NCBI GenBank assembly: GCA_022925895.1
Contig: JAKSYS010000794.1
Span: 1-24,865 of the forward strand
From: Fragilaria crotonensis
Taxonomy: Eukaryota > Bacillariophyta > Fragilariophyceae > Fragilariales > Fragilariaceae
Direction: 5' to 3'
DNA: 24,865 nt
Shown here in pieces: positions 9,327 to 19,799 of the stretch; the first letter of the stretch is position 1; the number at the start of each line of letters is the position of its first letter. Below the pieces are notes generated by a model that saw nothing but the letters and a program-made list of their open reading frames with translations, did not search any database and was not told the origin of the DNA. The translations under genes were made by a program, and so were the position numbers.

Positions 9327-9579
9327 ATGGAACTGACCTCCTGGCAATTGCCATCATAAACTTGTTTCAAACATCATTTTTGACCAATGATGGAAACAAA
9401 TCCAAAGTGTGCACACAGAATGTATAGAACAGCACTTTGACGTCTGATTGATACTTAAACAAGGCGTGATGCAAAAATATCATCTTAGATGCAATCATCA
9501 GAAGGTGCAATATGGTAACTAAATTTTCACATGTTAAGTGTTACCGGATAATGGTGTGTGTCTTTCCTGTTCTTACAAT

Positions 9580-9840
9580 GTACATGGTTGAGTAAACAAA
9601 TATGTTAGCTCAACAATATATTGTTACTTTGAACCATATTAGCAACATATTGATTTGTTTCATAAACATTTATGTTAAGATCTTTTGCTTCTTGTTACTT
9701 TCTTATAATGACAATACACCATCTTTGTTAAGTGCATCCGTTGTAAAATGACCATATTTGTTGTCGTTTATGTTGCTTAGTAGATATATATGCTGTTGAC
9801 TATGTTTCTTTGTAACTATATATGTTACTCCTAAATTCAA
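9580..9840. repeat. AT-rich left arm with TATGTTA/TTGTTA motifs
   Basis: This is a gene-free AT-rich stretch with repeated TATGTTA, TTGTTA and TATGTTG-type words, for example near 9600, 9622, 9670 and 9825. They are mostly in the same orientation. Related words occur in inverted orientation in the right arm near 18800-19060. They are read here as possible subterminal repeats of the transposon. Confidence 0.4.
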
Positions 9841-9940
9841 TTGTACAAATCACAATTGTTGATTAAATCCACCTATATTGTTTCATTACGAGTTGCTGAT
9901 GTTGTTGTCACTTCTAACGAGAAGGCACCCGATGCAACGT

Positions 9941-11513
9941 CTAGTCATCATCTGAGTCCCAGTCCGCCTCGACAGGCACCATTGCTTCCGCTCTCTCCAA
10001 CGTATTATTGGGCGCTGCACCACCTGCATCTAGCTCGTCATCCTGATTATCACCAGCATTCTTCTTTCCAGCGCTTGCCCTGCAGAAACGCATCAACTCC
10101 TTTTCCATTTGCTCGGCTTCCGGACACGCCCTGTCCTCTTCAACCACCTTGCGCAATGCATTGAACTGGCTAATTCCGTCTCGACTCCACCCACTGTACT
10201 TGCATTGTCCCGCTTTTTTGAGTATACTTTCCCGCCATTCTTCTTGCTTTCTTTTGTATTCCCTGCCCGCTGCCTGTTTCTGCTTCTGTTGTTGTGCTGT
10301 TGTTTTCTGTTCTTGGTCCAGTGCCTCCTGCCTCCTCCTCCGCTACGACCTTCCACTTCTCCAAGTAATTGTCGATTAGCAACAAACCGAAGGCTTCGTC
10401 GCTCACACTCACAATTTTTGATCCATTGCTCTCTCGCGCCGCCGAAATGAGCTGTGTTGTTTTTGCATTTCTCAAGACGTTCGCACCACAAACACATTCC
10501 AAGAAGTTGTTGAAGAACCAGAAGAACGCCCTTTTTTCCCTTTCTGACGTAGATCTCCTGAGCTTGCAGAATTCCTCGAATGTGAAGAACTCTTCTCCGC
10601 GCTTTTTGAAGTCTTTGATTGCATCCCTTGCAATTTGGGAGCCGGACTGTTCGCAAGTACTTCGTTTTTGGTTCAACGCCTTAGTGAAACATTTTTCGTA
10701 TGTCAATTGAAACACGAACGGATTCTTGGGCCTCTCCACCTCTCGCACCTTTTGAAAAGCCTTGGTGAATGATGCTTGACTGGTTACAAACTTGATCCTA
10801 CGGAACAAGTTGTTTTTGACAAATATCGTAATCCGCTGCGCCACATTCTTCTCCACTGTCGGAACTTCCAACTCTGCATTAAACTGCAACTCCCGCGGCC
10901 TGTAATCATTTGTTGCCCTGCTTGGGGGCTTTGACGCCTTTGAAGTTCCGTCCTCGTCCTCGCTCGGAGGATCAGCCGCACCTTCCTGGGCACGGCGGCT
11001 CGACTCCTTACGATTCTGTTGAGAATCCTCGTCATCGCCCGATGATTCGTTGTCATCTGGCGAGTCATGAATAGCATCGGGGGTTCGAGGAACTTTCTTC
11101 CCCCCCGCCTCGGTATCATCATCCCTGTCGCCATCAGTAGATTTGTAGGACGAGTCATCATCCGAGTCCTTTCGTTCAGAACCCGGGTTGTTGCGTGGTG
11201 GGGGCGGAGCCCTTTTTGCTTTTGCCCTGTTTGTTTTCTTCCTCTTTGCCTTGCCGCCCGAACCAACAACACGCTTTTTTCCCGGTTTCTCCAGCTCAAC
11301 TGTCTCCACAGGGTCCGTTTGCTGTACTGTCTCCAATAGTTTTGCACGTTTTGCCGCCTTCCTTTTCTCCTCTTTCAGTTTCCTCTTTGTCCGCGCCGTT
11401 GGTGTTTCGGGTTCACCGTTCCTGTCTAGACGAACGCGTCCGCCTTGTCCTTGTTTGCTCCGAGTGCGCGTTGCTGGTGAGGATTCCAGAATGTTTGTCA
11501 CCACTGGAGGCAT
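9941..11513 (-). CDS. Unidentified transposon-associated charged protein (one frame break)
   Basis: I do not recognise this protein. The start chosen is the ATG at 11513, where low-complexity hydrophobic sequence upstream ends (MPPVVTNILESS). Residues 1-220 are disordered and rich in Lys/Arg, then Asp/Ser/Glu, with several nuclear-localisation-like clusters. A folded helical region follows, with NLFRRIKFVTSQ, EEFFTFEEFC and SVSDEAFGLLLIDNYLEKW. After about residue 393 the reading continues in another frame, because one base near 10330-10345 is extra or two are missing. That frame gives a Gln/Lys-rich coiled coil, EEWRESILKKAGQCKYSGWS, GISQFNALRKVVEEDR, and an acidic tail ending DWDSDDD at 9941. 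No stop interrupts this second frame. Size is about 520 residues. Given its position it may be an accessory DNA- or protein-binding partner of the transposase, which is inference only. Confidence 0.65.
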
Positions 11514-12600
11514 GACGGCTGCAATGGACAAGTACAAAAGCAAGCAATGGGTTAGAAACAAGTCTGACTGGTACGTTTCAATTCGCAGCAAGTGTGAGTT
11601 CAATAACAAGATTGCAATTTTTAGTCATGTACTCTTTTTTTTAATCAGAGAACAGTTTTGGAAGCGTGCACTTGTTGTCCTGTTTGTTCATCATGTAACT
11701 GTACATGATTTGAACATAAATTTATTATGTTCAATTTTAACAATAATTTAACATGTGCATGTCATTTATGTTGTTTGAATGTACTTGCGTGTTCACTACA
11801 TAACGTCGTAAATGTACAGTTTCATCTACTTGGATGCATATGTGTGAGGTTTTGAATATATACGACATGTGTGTAGTGCAGTCTTGTTTTTGCATGGGCG
11901 GCCTCGCCAATCATGTATCGTCAGTACCGGTAAATGTCGTACGCAGCAGTGGTACTATTAGTTCGTGTATATATGTTTATTAGTACGGTGTATACAAATA
12001 TATTTATTAACATATCTTTGAATATGTGTGTCGCGTTGAATACATAGGTGGATTGTGAATCTTATGACAGTTTGAGACACGAATCATAAAAATTCGACTA
12101 CTGTCGATACGTATGCTGCAGTACAACGGCCATGTAGCAGTATGCAGTCCAGTCATGGGAAACTAATAAATCATACATACATGTAAATAAGCATTCTCTT
12201 TTTCTGACTATTAAACTTGATTAAGTACAAAATACTTATGCGATGTGTATGTCATTTTATTATACATATACACGCATAATTAATTAACATTGCTACGAAT
12301 TAAATCTATGTATTAAAACCATGTATATATGGCTGTACTCGTGCAATTACTCTAAGTAAATACACCTCATTTAAAGGTCTTGCTTGGAGTTCCCATGTGT
12401 GAAGTTTCCTTTTTTTGCATAGCACGCAGTGTATCTTGTTTTGCCTGTTTTCTGCGCGCAGTGACACCAAAAATCACAATCTGGTGTCAGAGTACTTCTA
12501 TGAAGTACTTCGTTCATTGATTGTGTTTCGCAACATAACGTCGCCGTCGGATCGTTCTCGCTTCCTTTGAGACAAATTGACAGTCCGCGCCAGGAAGCGC
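11514..12600. other. AT-rich divergent intergenic region inside the transposon
   Basis: No gene is seen in this 1.1 kb between two divergently transcribed genes. It is rich in ATG/TAT words such as TATGTT and TACAT. It probably holds the promoters of both neighbours, though I cannot identify a specific element. A perfect 8-bp palindromic arm pair sits near its right end (12491-12509). Confidence 0.45.
12491..12509. promoter_or_regulatory. Perfect inverted repeat upstream of the H-x-D protein gene
   Basis: AGTACTTC (12491-12498) is followed by TAT and the exact reverse complement GAAGTACT (12502-12509). The short spacer suits a dimeric binding site or a small hairpin. It lies about 110 bp upstream of the open frame at 12602. 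A regulatory role is inference. Confidence 0.35.
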
Positions 12601-12601
12601 G

Positions 12602-15102
12602 TTGATTGCTTTGTCAAAAAGGACACGGAACTGGCATTGTGCGGCTCACTACCTGCCAGGAAGCAGTAGAGAGCCCGATGTCGCCAAATCGACGCGACGT
12701 TGGTTGCGTTGGCGTGGATGTTGTTGTGGAGAACCGGATGACGGTTGTGGCGGAGAGGAAGGTTGTGGGAGTGGGGTTGGCGAAGACAAAAAGCTCGCAA
12801 AGAAGAGGAAAAACGCAAAGAAGAAGGCTGCGGAGACCGGGAATAGGACTTCCCCAACTATGGCGTGTGTCAGGAACCTGGGGAACTCGCCACGTGTTCC
12901 GGGAGCGGACAGTGGGAAATTCCTTCCTACTGGGCGCGACGAGAGGCAGAATCGCCCAACTCATCAGCGCATTATGACGCTGTTGTCCATGGCCGTTGTT
13001 CCGGAGGAGAGGATTGCATTCAGGCGGAGATTTGTGAAGGCCATGCGGGGTGGTGATGGGAGTGCCGCGAATTGTTGTGTTTTACTCCCGTGAGCGTCAT
13101 TGCAAAGGCTTTCGGATGCAAGCCGTTTCAATTGCGTTCCGCTGCCGACATGTTCCCGGAGTCCGGACTCCAGTCGGAGTTCCTCAACGAGTTCTACGTG
13201 ATGGACGTGATACTCAATCGGGCTCCTTCACCGGCCGTTTTGACTGGCGGTGGGAAGGGGAGGAGTGGTGGCGGCCGTCGTTCGCATCGCGATGACTGCG
13301 ATGCAGTCCGTCATGCCCTGTCACGCAAACCGGAAGACATTGGCCCTGGGATGGATCATTTCTACCGGGCTGCAATTCTGTTCCTACCTCAGTGTGGGGT
13401 GTTCTATTGTCACCGTGACCGTCACGTTGGGGATGCTGGCGTGCCCGGCACGCTGAGAGCGTATGATATGAGCTGGCTCCGCTTGCAGAGGACGGAGGGA
13501 ACAGAACACGACTTTCCGTTGTATGCCTTTGGTGGTGACAGCTTTGTGAGGCGGTTCTATTCGGATCGCGGTCTAGGCGACAACCGCCGTGTTTCTGCGT
13601 GGAGGATCTCCACGGGGTACCTACCCAGTTCCCTACAGAATCGGGTGGTGTACAGGGCCGTACACAATAGTGATGCTGAATTACCTGCGTTACCACCGGA
13701 TTTCATTGCTGGCGTTGACCTGCGGACTGTCCCTGCTGACTACCGCGCTCATGAATTCCGCAACAAACTCAGAAATTCTAGTAGTGCGAAGTTTGATTGC
13801 CGGCATTACGTTGACGGCAGCCACCACTACAATCTGCAGGAGTCTTGCTGGATCATCGATCCAGAAGAAACTCACTTTGTTGATGTTCACGTTCGCGTCG
13901 ATGGAATTCCAAACCGTGAGTCTGTCGTTGCCATCCGGAACGTAACGAAGATCAGTGCGTGCGATGACCACCTTGAGTTGCTGGAGCGGTTGACATTGCG
14001 ATGTCGTCAGATCCGAGTGTCGGGGCGAAGGGCACTGCCAGGGCGAAGTCGTCCGATGTCGGTTCAATGTTTGCACTGGGCACCAGAATCGAGAAAAAGA
14101 GTCCCGACGGGCGTTGCTGTTCACAGCAAGATTCCGTACGCAGCCAATGGATGTGTTTCGGATAGTGTCCTCCGGGGTCTTGTGGTTGACTTGGCAACCC
14201 TTGGGATTCGCTGTTTCCCTGTGGTCTACTCTGTGGTAAGGGACACCGAGGAGAACTCGGGACTGAGTCCGGTGCCACCGATGGATGGCGTTGCCCTTCC
14301 GACGGGTGGGTCGGGCGGGCGGGGTGGGTCGGATTGCGATGATGAGAATTGTGTTGACGATGATGACGATGACGAAAGAGACGGTGGCGATTGCCTTCGC
14401 AAGGAACTTCGGAGGAAAATGGAAGCGCAAGAGCGTAGACAACGGGTCGGATACACCGTCGACATGAGCATAAACCTGGGCAACTCCTCGCACTACGACG
14501 TGAACGATGCCTCGCAGGGCTATAGTGTGTGGACAGAGGAGGTGCTGGGCCTTGGGAAGAACTGGTATTTTGTTATCCCCAGTGTGTGTGGCCTGCGACC
14601 GGGCACGAAAACCAAGTTCAGTGGCATGGCGGTGAAACTTGGCCACGGCGTGGCCATCAGCTGGGATGGCAGGGTGATCCGGCACTGCACGTCGGTTTCC
14701 TGTCCAGACGGGATGGAACGTGGGTTTGTTGCCAGGAAGAGGGTCTCCCTTTCGAAATTATCTTTATGGGACTTTCACGGCAGCAAAGGAAAAAATTGTT
14801 GAGGCGGGGCGTGCCGCGTGTGCCGAGGCTTTCTGTCCCGGAAAGCCCTCTCCTGTTAAAGCGGTGGTGGATCGCAAGAAGCGGCCGAACAGGAGGCGGA
14901 GAAGACCCCGTGGGGGCCTCGGATCGAATCCGGGGATGCCGTGGTTGCGGGTGTCGGTTGTCCTGCTGTTGAGTTCGCTTCTGTTGAGCCGACTGTTGAG
15001 CTCCCCTCCGTTGTGCCGCTGGTTTTTGGTGGCTGGCAGGTGCGGGCAACTGACCTGGAGGTTGGTGGAAGGTACAGGATACCAAGGAAACAAAAAAAAT
15101 AA
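12602..15102 (+). CDS. Transposon-borne protein, possible 2OG-Fe(II) dioxygenase-like C-terminus (frame-broken)
   Basis: This is a protein of about 800 residues spread over frames 12602-13080, 13072-14770, 14770-14870 and 14870-15102. The first break fits one missing T in the T4 run at 13080-13083 (AANC joins FTPVSVIAKAFG). The second fits an extra G at 14768-14770. The third needs one base near 14869. The last frame gives PWGPRIESGD, VFGGWQVRATDLEVGGRY and a stop at 15100. The N-terminus is Lys-rich and the start is unclear, with the first in-frame ATG at 12860. The best-conserved-looking part is INLGNSSHYDVNDASQGY at 14473-14526, followed by AISWDGRVIRHC. H (14491) and D (14497), with a second H at 14683, fit the H-x-D...H iron site of double-stranded beta-helix dioxygenases at a normal spacing of about 62 residues. 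Arg residues 12-17 positions later could bind 2-oxoglutarate. Fold assignment is tentative. Confidence 0.6.
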
Positions 15103-15176
15103 ACAACATGTTCGATTTGAATACTGAAACTACTCCTTCTACTGGTACTCTTCATTGACAGCACCCGAGGGACTGT

Positions 15177-18100
15177 CTACCCCTTCTTTGTCTTCACGGG
15201 AGCTTCCCACTTGCGTTTCAAGTTCCCTGTGGACTGTTGTGCGGCAGTGGCCTTCACAGCCTTTGCAGCCTTTGCAGCTGCTTTCTCTGCGGCGTTGTCA
15301 TCCCTCTTCTTCTTGGCGGTAACCTTTTCGGCCTTTTTTGTGGCAACCTCAGCTCCAAACTCTTCGGCAGTCTTGACCCTATGCACCTCCCGGCCACTTG
15401 GCAGGCGGCTGACAAATTCTTTCTCGTACTCCTCTTCAAACCAAGTGTCGTCGTCGACGTCGTGTTCCAAATCGTGATGACACTTATTGATGAGAGAATC
15501 CCACGCTTGGGGCCACTCCGCCTTCCGACGGATCAAAAACAGGTGACACCGCTTGCGCCTCGGCGCTTTCTCTACTCCAAATGGGGGGACGTCTTCGATG
15601 CCGAGTACTGGAGATAAGATTGACTTGACGTCCACCAGGAACAAGGTGGGATGTCTCTCATCGGGTGAGTGGAAATGTGGGGTGTAGCGCCCTATGAGAG
15701 TGTTCGGAGTGTCGAGGTCGCCAACGGAAACTGGATCAAATGAATGGGCGACAGCGTACAACCCGGCTTCCAAATTTTTCTGCCCATTTGCTTTGATGTT
15801 AATGCACTCTCCATTTGGAAGCCCACGAAGATCAACAAAGGTGTGGATGAATGCTGGATAATCACGGGGTATCCTTCCCACTTGATCATTGCACTGTCGT
15901 TCCAGGCTTTGCCATCATAACAGGGGTGAGCGCGGTACTTGTTGCCCTTACGGTCGGTAAACAATGTGAAGCATGGAAGTGAGTGCTGTGGCACCTTGGG
16001 CAAGCAGTGTTGACTCAGGAAGTCCATCACTCGAGTTGAAAGGTGGGCTGTCTCCATGTTGTCACCGGGACGGGTGAGTCCAGCGGCACGCTGAAAATTC
16101 ATCACCAGTCTTCCAGAAAGGTTGAAATGTCGGCCACCCTTGCCGTCAACAAGTAATGCAACGGGTTGACCTACTCCGTTGTGGGCATCGCCTTTTCTAT
16201 CGGTGTCCATGTCCGCAGAAGCAAGTGATACAACAAGATTCTCAACATAGCGATGGGCAGCTTGCTTGGTGAATGAAACGGCTCGTTTCTGGGTGTTCCG
16301 TGATGTTACCTTTGCGAGTGGAATGTGGGCTGACTCCGCGTACGAACTGTTTACGTTCTCTGGGACGCCGTGGTCAAGGATGTCCTCGCACAGATGCAAG
16401 ACCAAATGTGTCTTGATCGTGTTGTTTCCCATTGCTCCTGGGCGGGGTGCCACTTCAGCGACAACACGCATCAGCCACTGAACTGCCACATGTGAACGCT
16501 TCACCATTTTTTTGGAATGGATGGTTGCTTCATCCATTGATGCCACACTAGAAGAGAGGTCACGATGTCAATCCAATCTATGACATGGTTTTCATAACGA
16601 AGCCTTTGGTCGGGAACCCCAAGTCTGGGTTCCTTCTTCCCGACATCGAAGATAGTGCGGAAGCAGGTGGTGTGCAACGCAAACAACTTCACCAAAAGGC
16701 ACCCTGCCATCTCGTGTCCCATCAGATTGGTTCCTGATGAGAATCCCTTGGGAAAGTTTGTTCGTGGGACATCACGGTCACTCTGTCTCGACAGTTTGCG
16801 GCCCAATTTTGCACACAGTTGATCGTACTCCTTCAATGCATTGGACTTGGGACCGGCTTGGGTGGAGAAAGCCTGCAGGCAGTATTTGAACCAACCGAGG
16901 GAAATCAAGTGTAGCATCTCACCTGGACAGGCACCAAAAATGCCCCGCTGATTGTGCAGACCAAAACGAACCCTGGCAAAGCCGTTTTAAGGTAGGTCTG
17001 CGACAGCAATTGGAGCTCGTTGGTAAAACCTTTGCGAACAAGGGTGTCCATTTTTCTGGGAAGGCGGTGGGGAAACTTAGACTTCGAGTAACCAGTCAAG
17101 TATGTAGGGCACTCGCAGATGCGACAAAGTTGTTTGATCTGTGAAAATCGGGCGGTGTAGTGCCCACAAAGGCGGTCGTGACCCTCTGTGTCACCGATGA
17201 TGAACGGGACATAGAGGTGGAACACGACTGGGTGTATTGTTCCGTTGTACTGCAGATTCCATCGGAAGCCGTACTTTTGCAACTGTAAAAAACCAGACTC
17301 TTGGAGAATAAACTGGATCTGCATGTGTGTCTCGTTGAGGAGCAATGTTGCCCAACTGACATTTTCATCGGGGCACCGAATTGGATTGTTGACACGGTGC
17401 ACTCCCTTTGGCAAGTCTGCGGGTGCATTAAACTTGGGATCAATTTCGGCATCTGAGGGGAGGTTGGCAGGAGTGCTGTGATTGATGTATCCAAGGATGC
17501 GCATGGCGCTTGGGAGGCGGCGCGTAATGTGGTTCAAAAGGCCGTGTGAGACTGTTATGGGCTCCATCTGGAGGCGTCCAGCCATGTCAATGTGGGTCTT
17601 GTCCATCGCCATGACACAAGGTAGGAGCATGTCAACACCGGGTTTCTTTATCAGGGCATCGTACGTCTTTCTATAACAACGACCTGTGTGTATGTCACCA
17701 ACATCCGACGATGCTTGTGGTGCAACAAATGGATCCTTTGCTTCATCAAAAAAATAATTTGTGTCCTGATTAAGTGTGGGACACGAGAGAAGCGACGCGA
17801 ACACCTCCCGAGCATCAAAAAAAACCATGGACACTATCCTCTGCGTGTAAGGGAGATACAATTTCTTCTCCTTGGGGATCAGTCCGTTCATATTATACCT
17901 TTCGTACAACTTGGCGATGACCTTCTCTCGAGTTGGTTGAACACCCTCGCGGAACACATGACCACTCGCGTTTGATTTGGCAGCCCACTTCAGTATGATG
18001 GTAAATGCTTTGAGAGGACAGTGCAGCTTTCTAAGGAGATCTAATAACTCAATTTGGACCTTCTCCTCCTGGGAAAATCGCGCGAGACCTAGTGGGTTTG

Positions 18101-18536
18101 CTCGTAGCTTGAACAGTTCCAAACACAAATCCAACACACCAAGATCAGGACCTTCCTCATCCTCTTCCTCAGTTTCTTCAAAGGCATCCTGATTGCCAGC
18201 GTCGCCATCATCGATGTCTTCAAACATCACAAAATTGTCATCGTCAACTGTATTCAAATCCTTTACGTGATGCAGAGGATCCCCCGCCTCTCCTCTTAGA
18301 GATGCACCGCTCCCACGGAGTGAAGTCCTCGAATTCGGGAAAGTGGAACGATTTCCGACTTGCGACGCATTAGTTGTGTTCGCAATGCTGTCGTTCGGGA
18401 TGGTGGGTGCCACTGTTGCTGCTGCATTGACACGTGACATGTAGAATGATTTACATGCCAAATTATGAGCGAGGTGGGACTGAAGCCTCTTGAAACTCTT
18501 TCCACAAACAGCACAAGCATTAGTCGACGTTGACAT
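15177..18536 (-). CDS. CMC-superfamily (Plavaka/KDZ/CACTA-like) DDE transposase, three frameshifts
   Basis: This protein of about 1,120 residues would cut and paste its element. It starts at ATG 18536 with a zinc finger, C8-x2-C11-x9-H21 and then H24 or C28. An acidic linker (97-132) follows. The catalytic core begins at AMDKTHIDMAG (Asp312), followed by NHITRRLPSAMRILGY. Next come PFIIGDTEGHDRLCGHY (Asp449) with C471, C474 and C476. The presumed Glu lies in SSYAESAHIPLAKV (Glu codon about 16336-16334). The C-terminus is Lys/Ala-rich. Frames change three times: at the T4 run 16985-16988, restoring NQRGIFGACPGEML; at the T7 run 16507-16513, restoring KKMVKRSHVAVQWL; and at the G4 run 15866-15869, restoring IKWEGYPRDYPAFIHTF. 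Each is exactly one missing base in a homopolymer, and no substitution stop is seen. The family is judged from motif order. Plavaka versus KDZ cannot be settled by eye. Confidence 0.8.
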
Positions 18537-19070
18537 TCTGATCGCTGCTGATGAGTGCGTTAATGTGCAGAGTGATTAGAACAGAACACAAATGTTTTAT
18601 TGTGATCAACAAAATTTATAAAGCATGTGAGAAATGATTGGTGTACAATGATTATTTTCAATGAAGCCAGAAATGGTTCGTTCGTGATCCCCTTGTCGGA
18701 TCCAATAACAAAACTTTGGGATGTAATACACATACCAGTAAAAAGAAAAAGGGACTGCATGATAATCGTAGGTCATTCGATTAAACCATGATGGTCAGAT
18801 CAAAATATATATGTCGTACTAACAACCGATTTACACAACTGTGACGCGTAATAACCAAACATGTTATGAGTTACAATGCAAAAATTTGATATTTTGCAAA
18901 GATAACAATCAAAAATATTACTTTTGAATATATACTATAAGGAAGGACTAATATATTTAAACTTAAGCAATCATACATTTACTTTTAACCATATTATTGC
19001 ATCAACTAACAATATATGAATCACAATGCACAAAAAAGTTAACATATAATGACATAGTTAACATTCTTCA
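18537..19070. other. Transposase upstream region and AT-rich right arm
   Basis: No gene is seen. This stretch would hold the transposase promoter and, from about 18790, the AT-rich terminal arm. The arm ends in a GTTAACAT word that appears twice (19038-19045 and 19057-19064). Read on the minus strand it has ATGTTAAC, ATATTGTTAG and similar words that resemble the left arm. Confidence 0.4.
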
Positions 19071-19799
19071 CCTTCTGATGATTGGTGCATAAAGATCAGC
19101 AGTCCGCGGTGTGATTTGTGTTGTCAAATAACAATGGTTGGGGAATCCTTGTTTGCATAACATTCTGCCTGCTTCATCCTGAACAACCTGTGCTCCAATA
19201 TCCCCACTGCCACATGCCACATCCAAAGTTTGATTGCTCTGCAATAAGACTTGTAGTGAATCGAAAAACAACTGCATGAGGGAGTAAGGAAGTTTAGGAA
19301 TCAGCACTACTAAGCTAATGCCAAGTCTTTAGTCAAGACTATAGAGTGTACCCCATTCCCGTCCCATCATACTAGTACAGGAGGGCGATAACTTAATTGA
19401 CCTATTTCCCCCCAAGATCCCCTGTGCATCCCGTCCCATCTTCATCATCTTCATGACTGTCGTTGGACAAATGCAGTGATCAGCGTCTGACGTTGACCCT
19501 CTTTAACCATACGTCTACGAGCCCCTATCATGGGAATGAGCCAGTTTCTCTGAGTCGCTCCTTTCTTTTTTGCCAATTCAGCATCCCTTATTTCTTAACA
19601 AAGGATCAAGTCTGTTGAGCCATGTAGTGCTTCATTTTGTCCTTTCCATAGAGATTGAGTAAGTGACTGCTGCATTGCCTGTAGAATCTTGTTTTACAGT
19701 TTGGAAACCCCTTCCTTGATGTGTGCTGTGCTGCCTGTACTACTTAAAGAAAAAGAAGTTAACCCACTGAGCAATGTGTTGGCAAAGATGGCGGTCGCT
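19071..19799. other. Gene-free interval with traces of a decayed element
   Basis: No convincing gene is present. A 79-codon minus-strand frame ends at 19068, but it resembles nothing I know. An 11-bp direct repeat CCCGTCCCATC occurs at 19358-19368 and 19430-19440. Minus-strand translation near 19500-19600 may be the far end of the reverse-transcriptase remnant at 19800-20800, but it is too decayed to claim. Confidence 0.35.

Larger units (their letters stand above)
8040..9579. other. Gene-free interval after the secreted-protein gene
   Basis: No convincing coding sequence is present on either strand in these 1.5 kb. An AATAAA at 8246-8251, about 210 bp after the stop, could be a polyadenylation signal for the upstream gene. 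Also visible are a degenerate two-copy tandem repeat (8399-8565) and a small hairpin (9290-9326). AT content rises towards the right, where the arm of the large transposon begins. Confidence 0.5.
9580..19070. mobile_element. Putative three-gene CMC-type (CACTA/Plavaka/KDZ-like) DNA transposon
   Basis: Three large genes lie between two AT-rich, gene-free arms: an unidentified charged protein (-), an H-x-D..H protein (+) and a DDE transposase (-). The last two genes converge with 74 bp between their stops, and the first two diverge across about 1.1 kb of AT-rich DNA. The left arm (about 9580-9840) and the reverse complement of the right arm (about 18790-19070) both contain many copies of short motifs such as TATGTTA and TTGTTA, including a shared 11-mer ATATATTGTTA. 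This suggests subterminal transposase-binding repeats. I could not define exact terminal inverted repeats or a target duplication, so the boundaries are approximate. That all three genes belong to one element is inference. Two nested or adjacent elements are possible. Confidence 0.5.

Noticed and set aside
9529..11758. CACATGTTA (9530) and TAACATGTG (11749) as terminal inverted repeats of a small element around the first accessory gene
   Set aside because: The match is only about ten bases in AT-rich DNA and does not extend, so chance is a sufficient explanation.
13690..14685. Minus-strand 331-codon frame
   Set aside because: It is antisense to the H-x-D protein gene. Its Pro/Arg/Thr-rich translation has no motif, while the plus strand carries clear protein-like sequence.
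19068..19307. 79-codon minus-strand frame containing VACGSGDIG, resembling a methyltransferase motif I
   Set aside because: It is too short, nothing else of a methyltransferase fold is present, and there is no neighbouring exon. Coincidence is likely.
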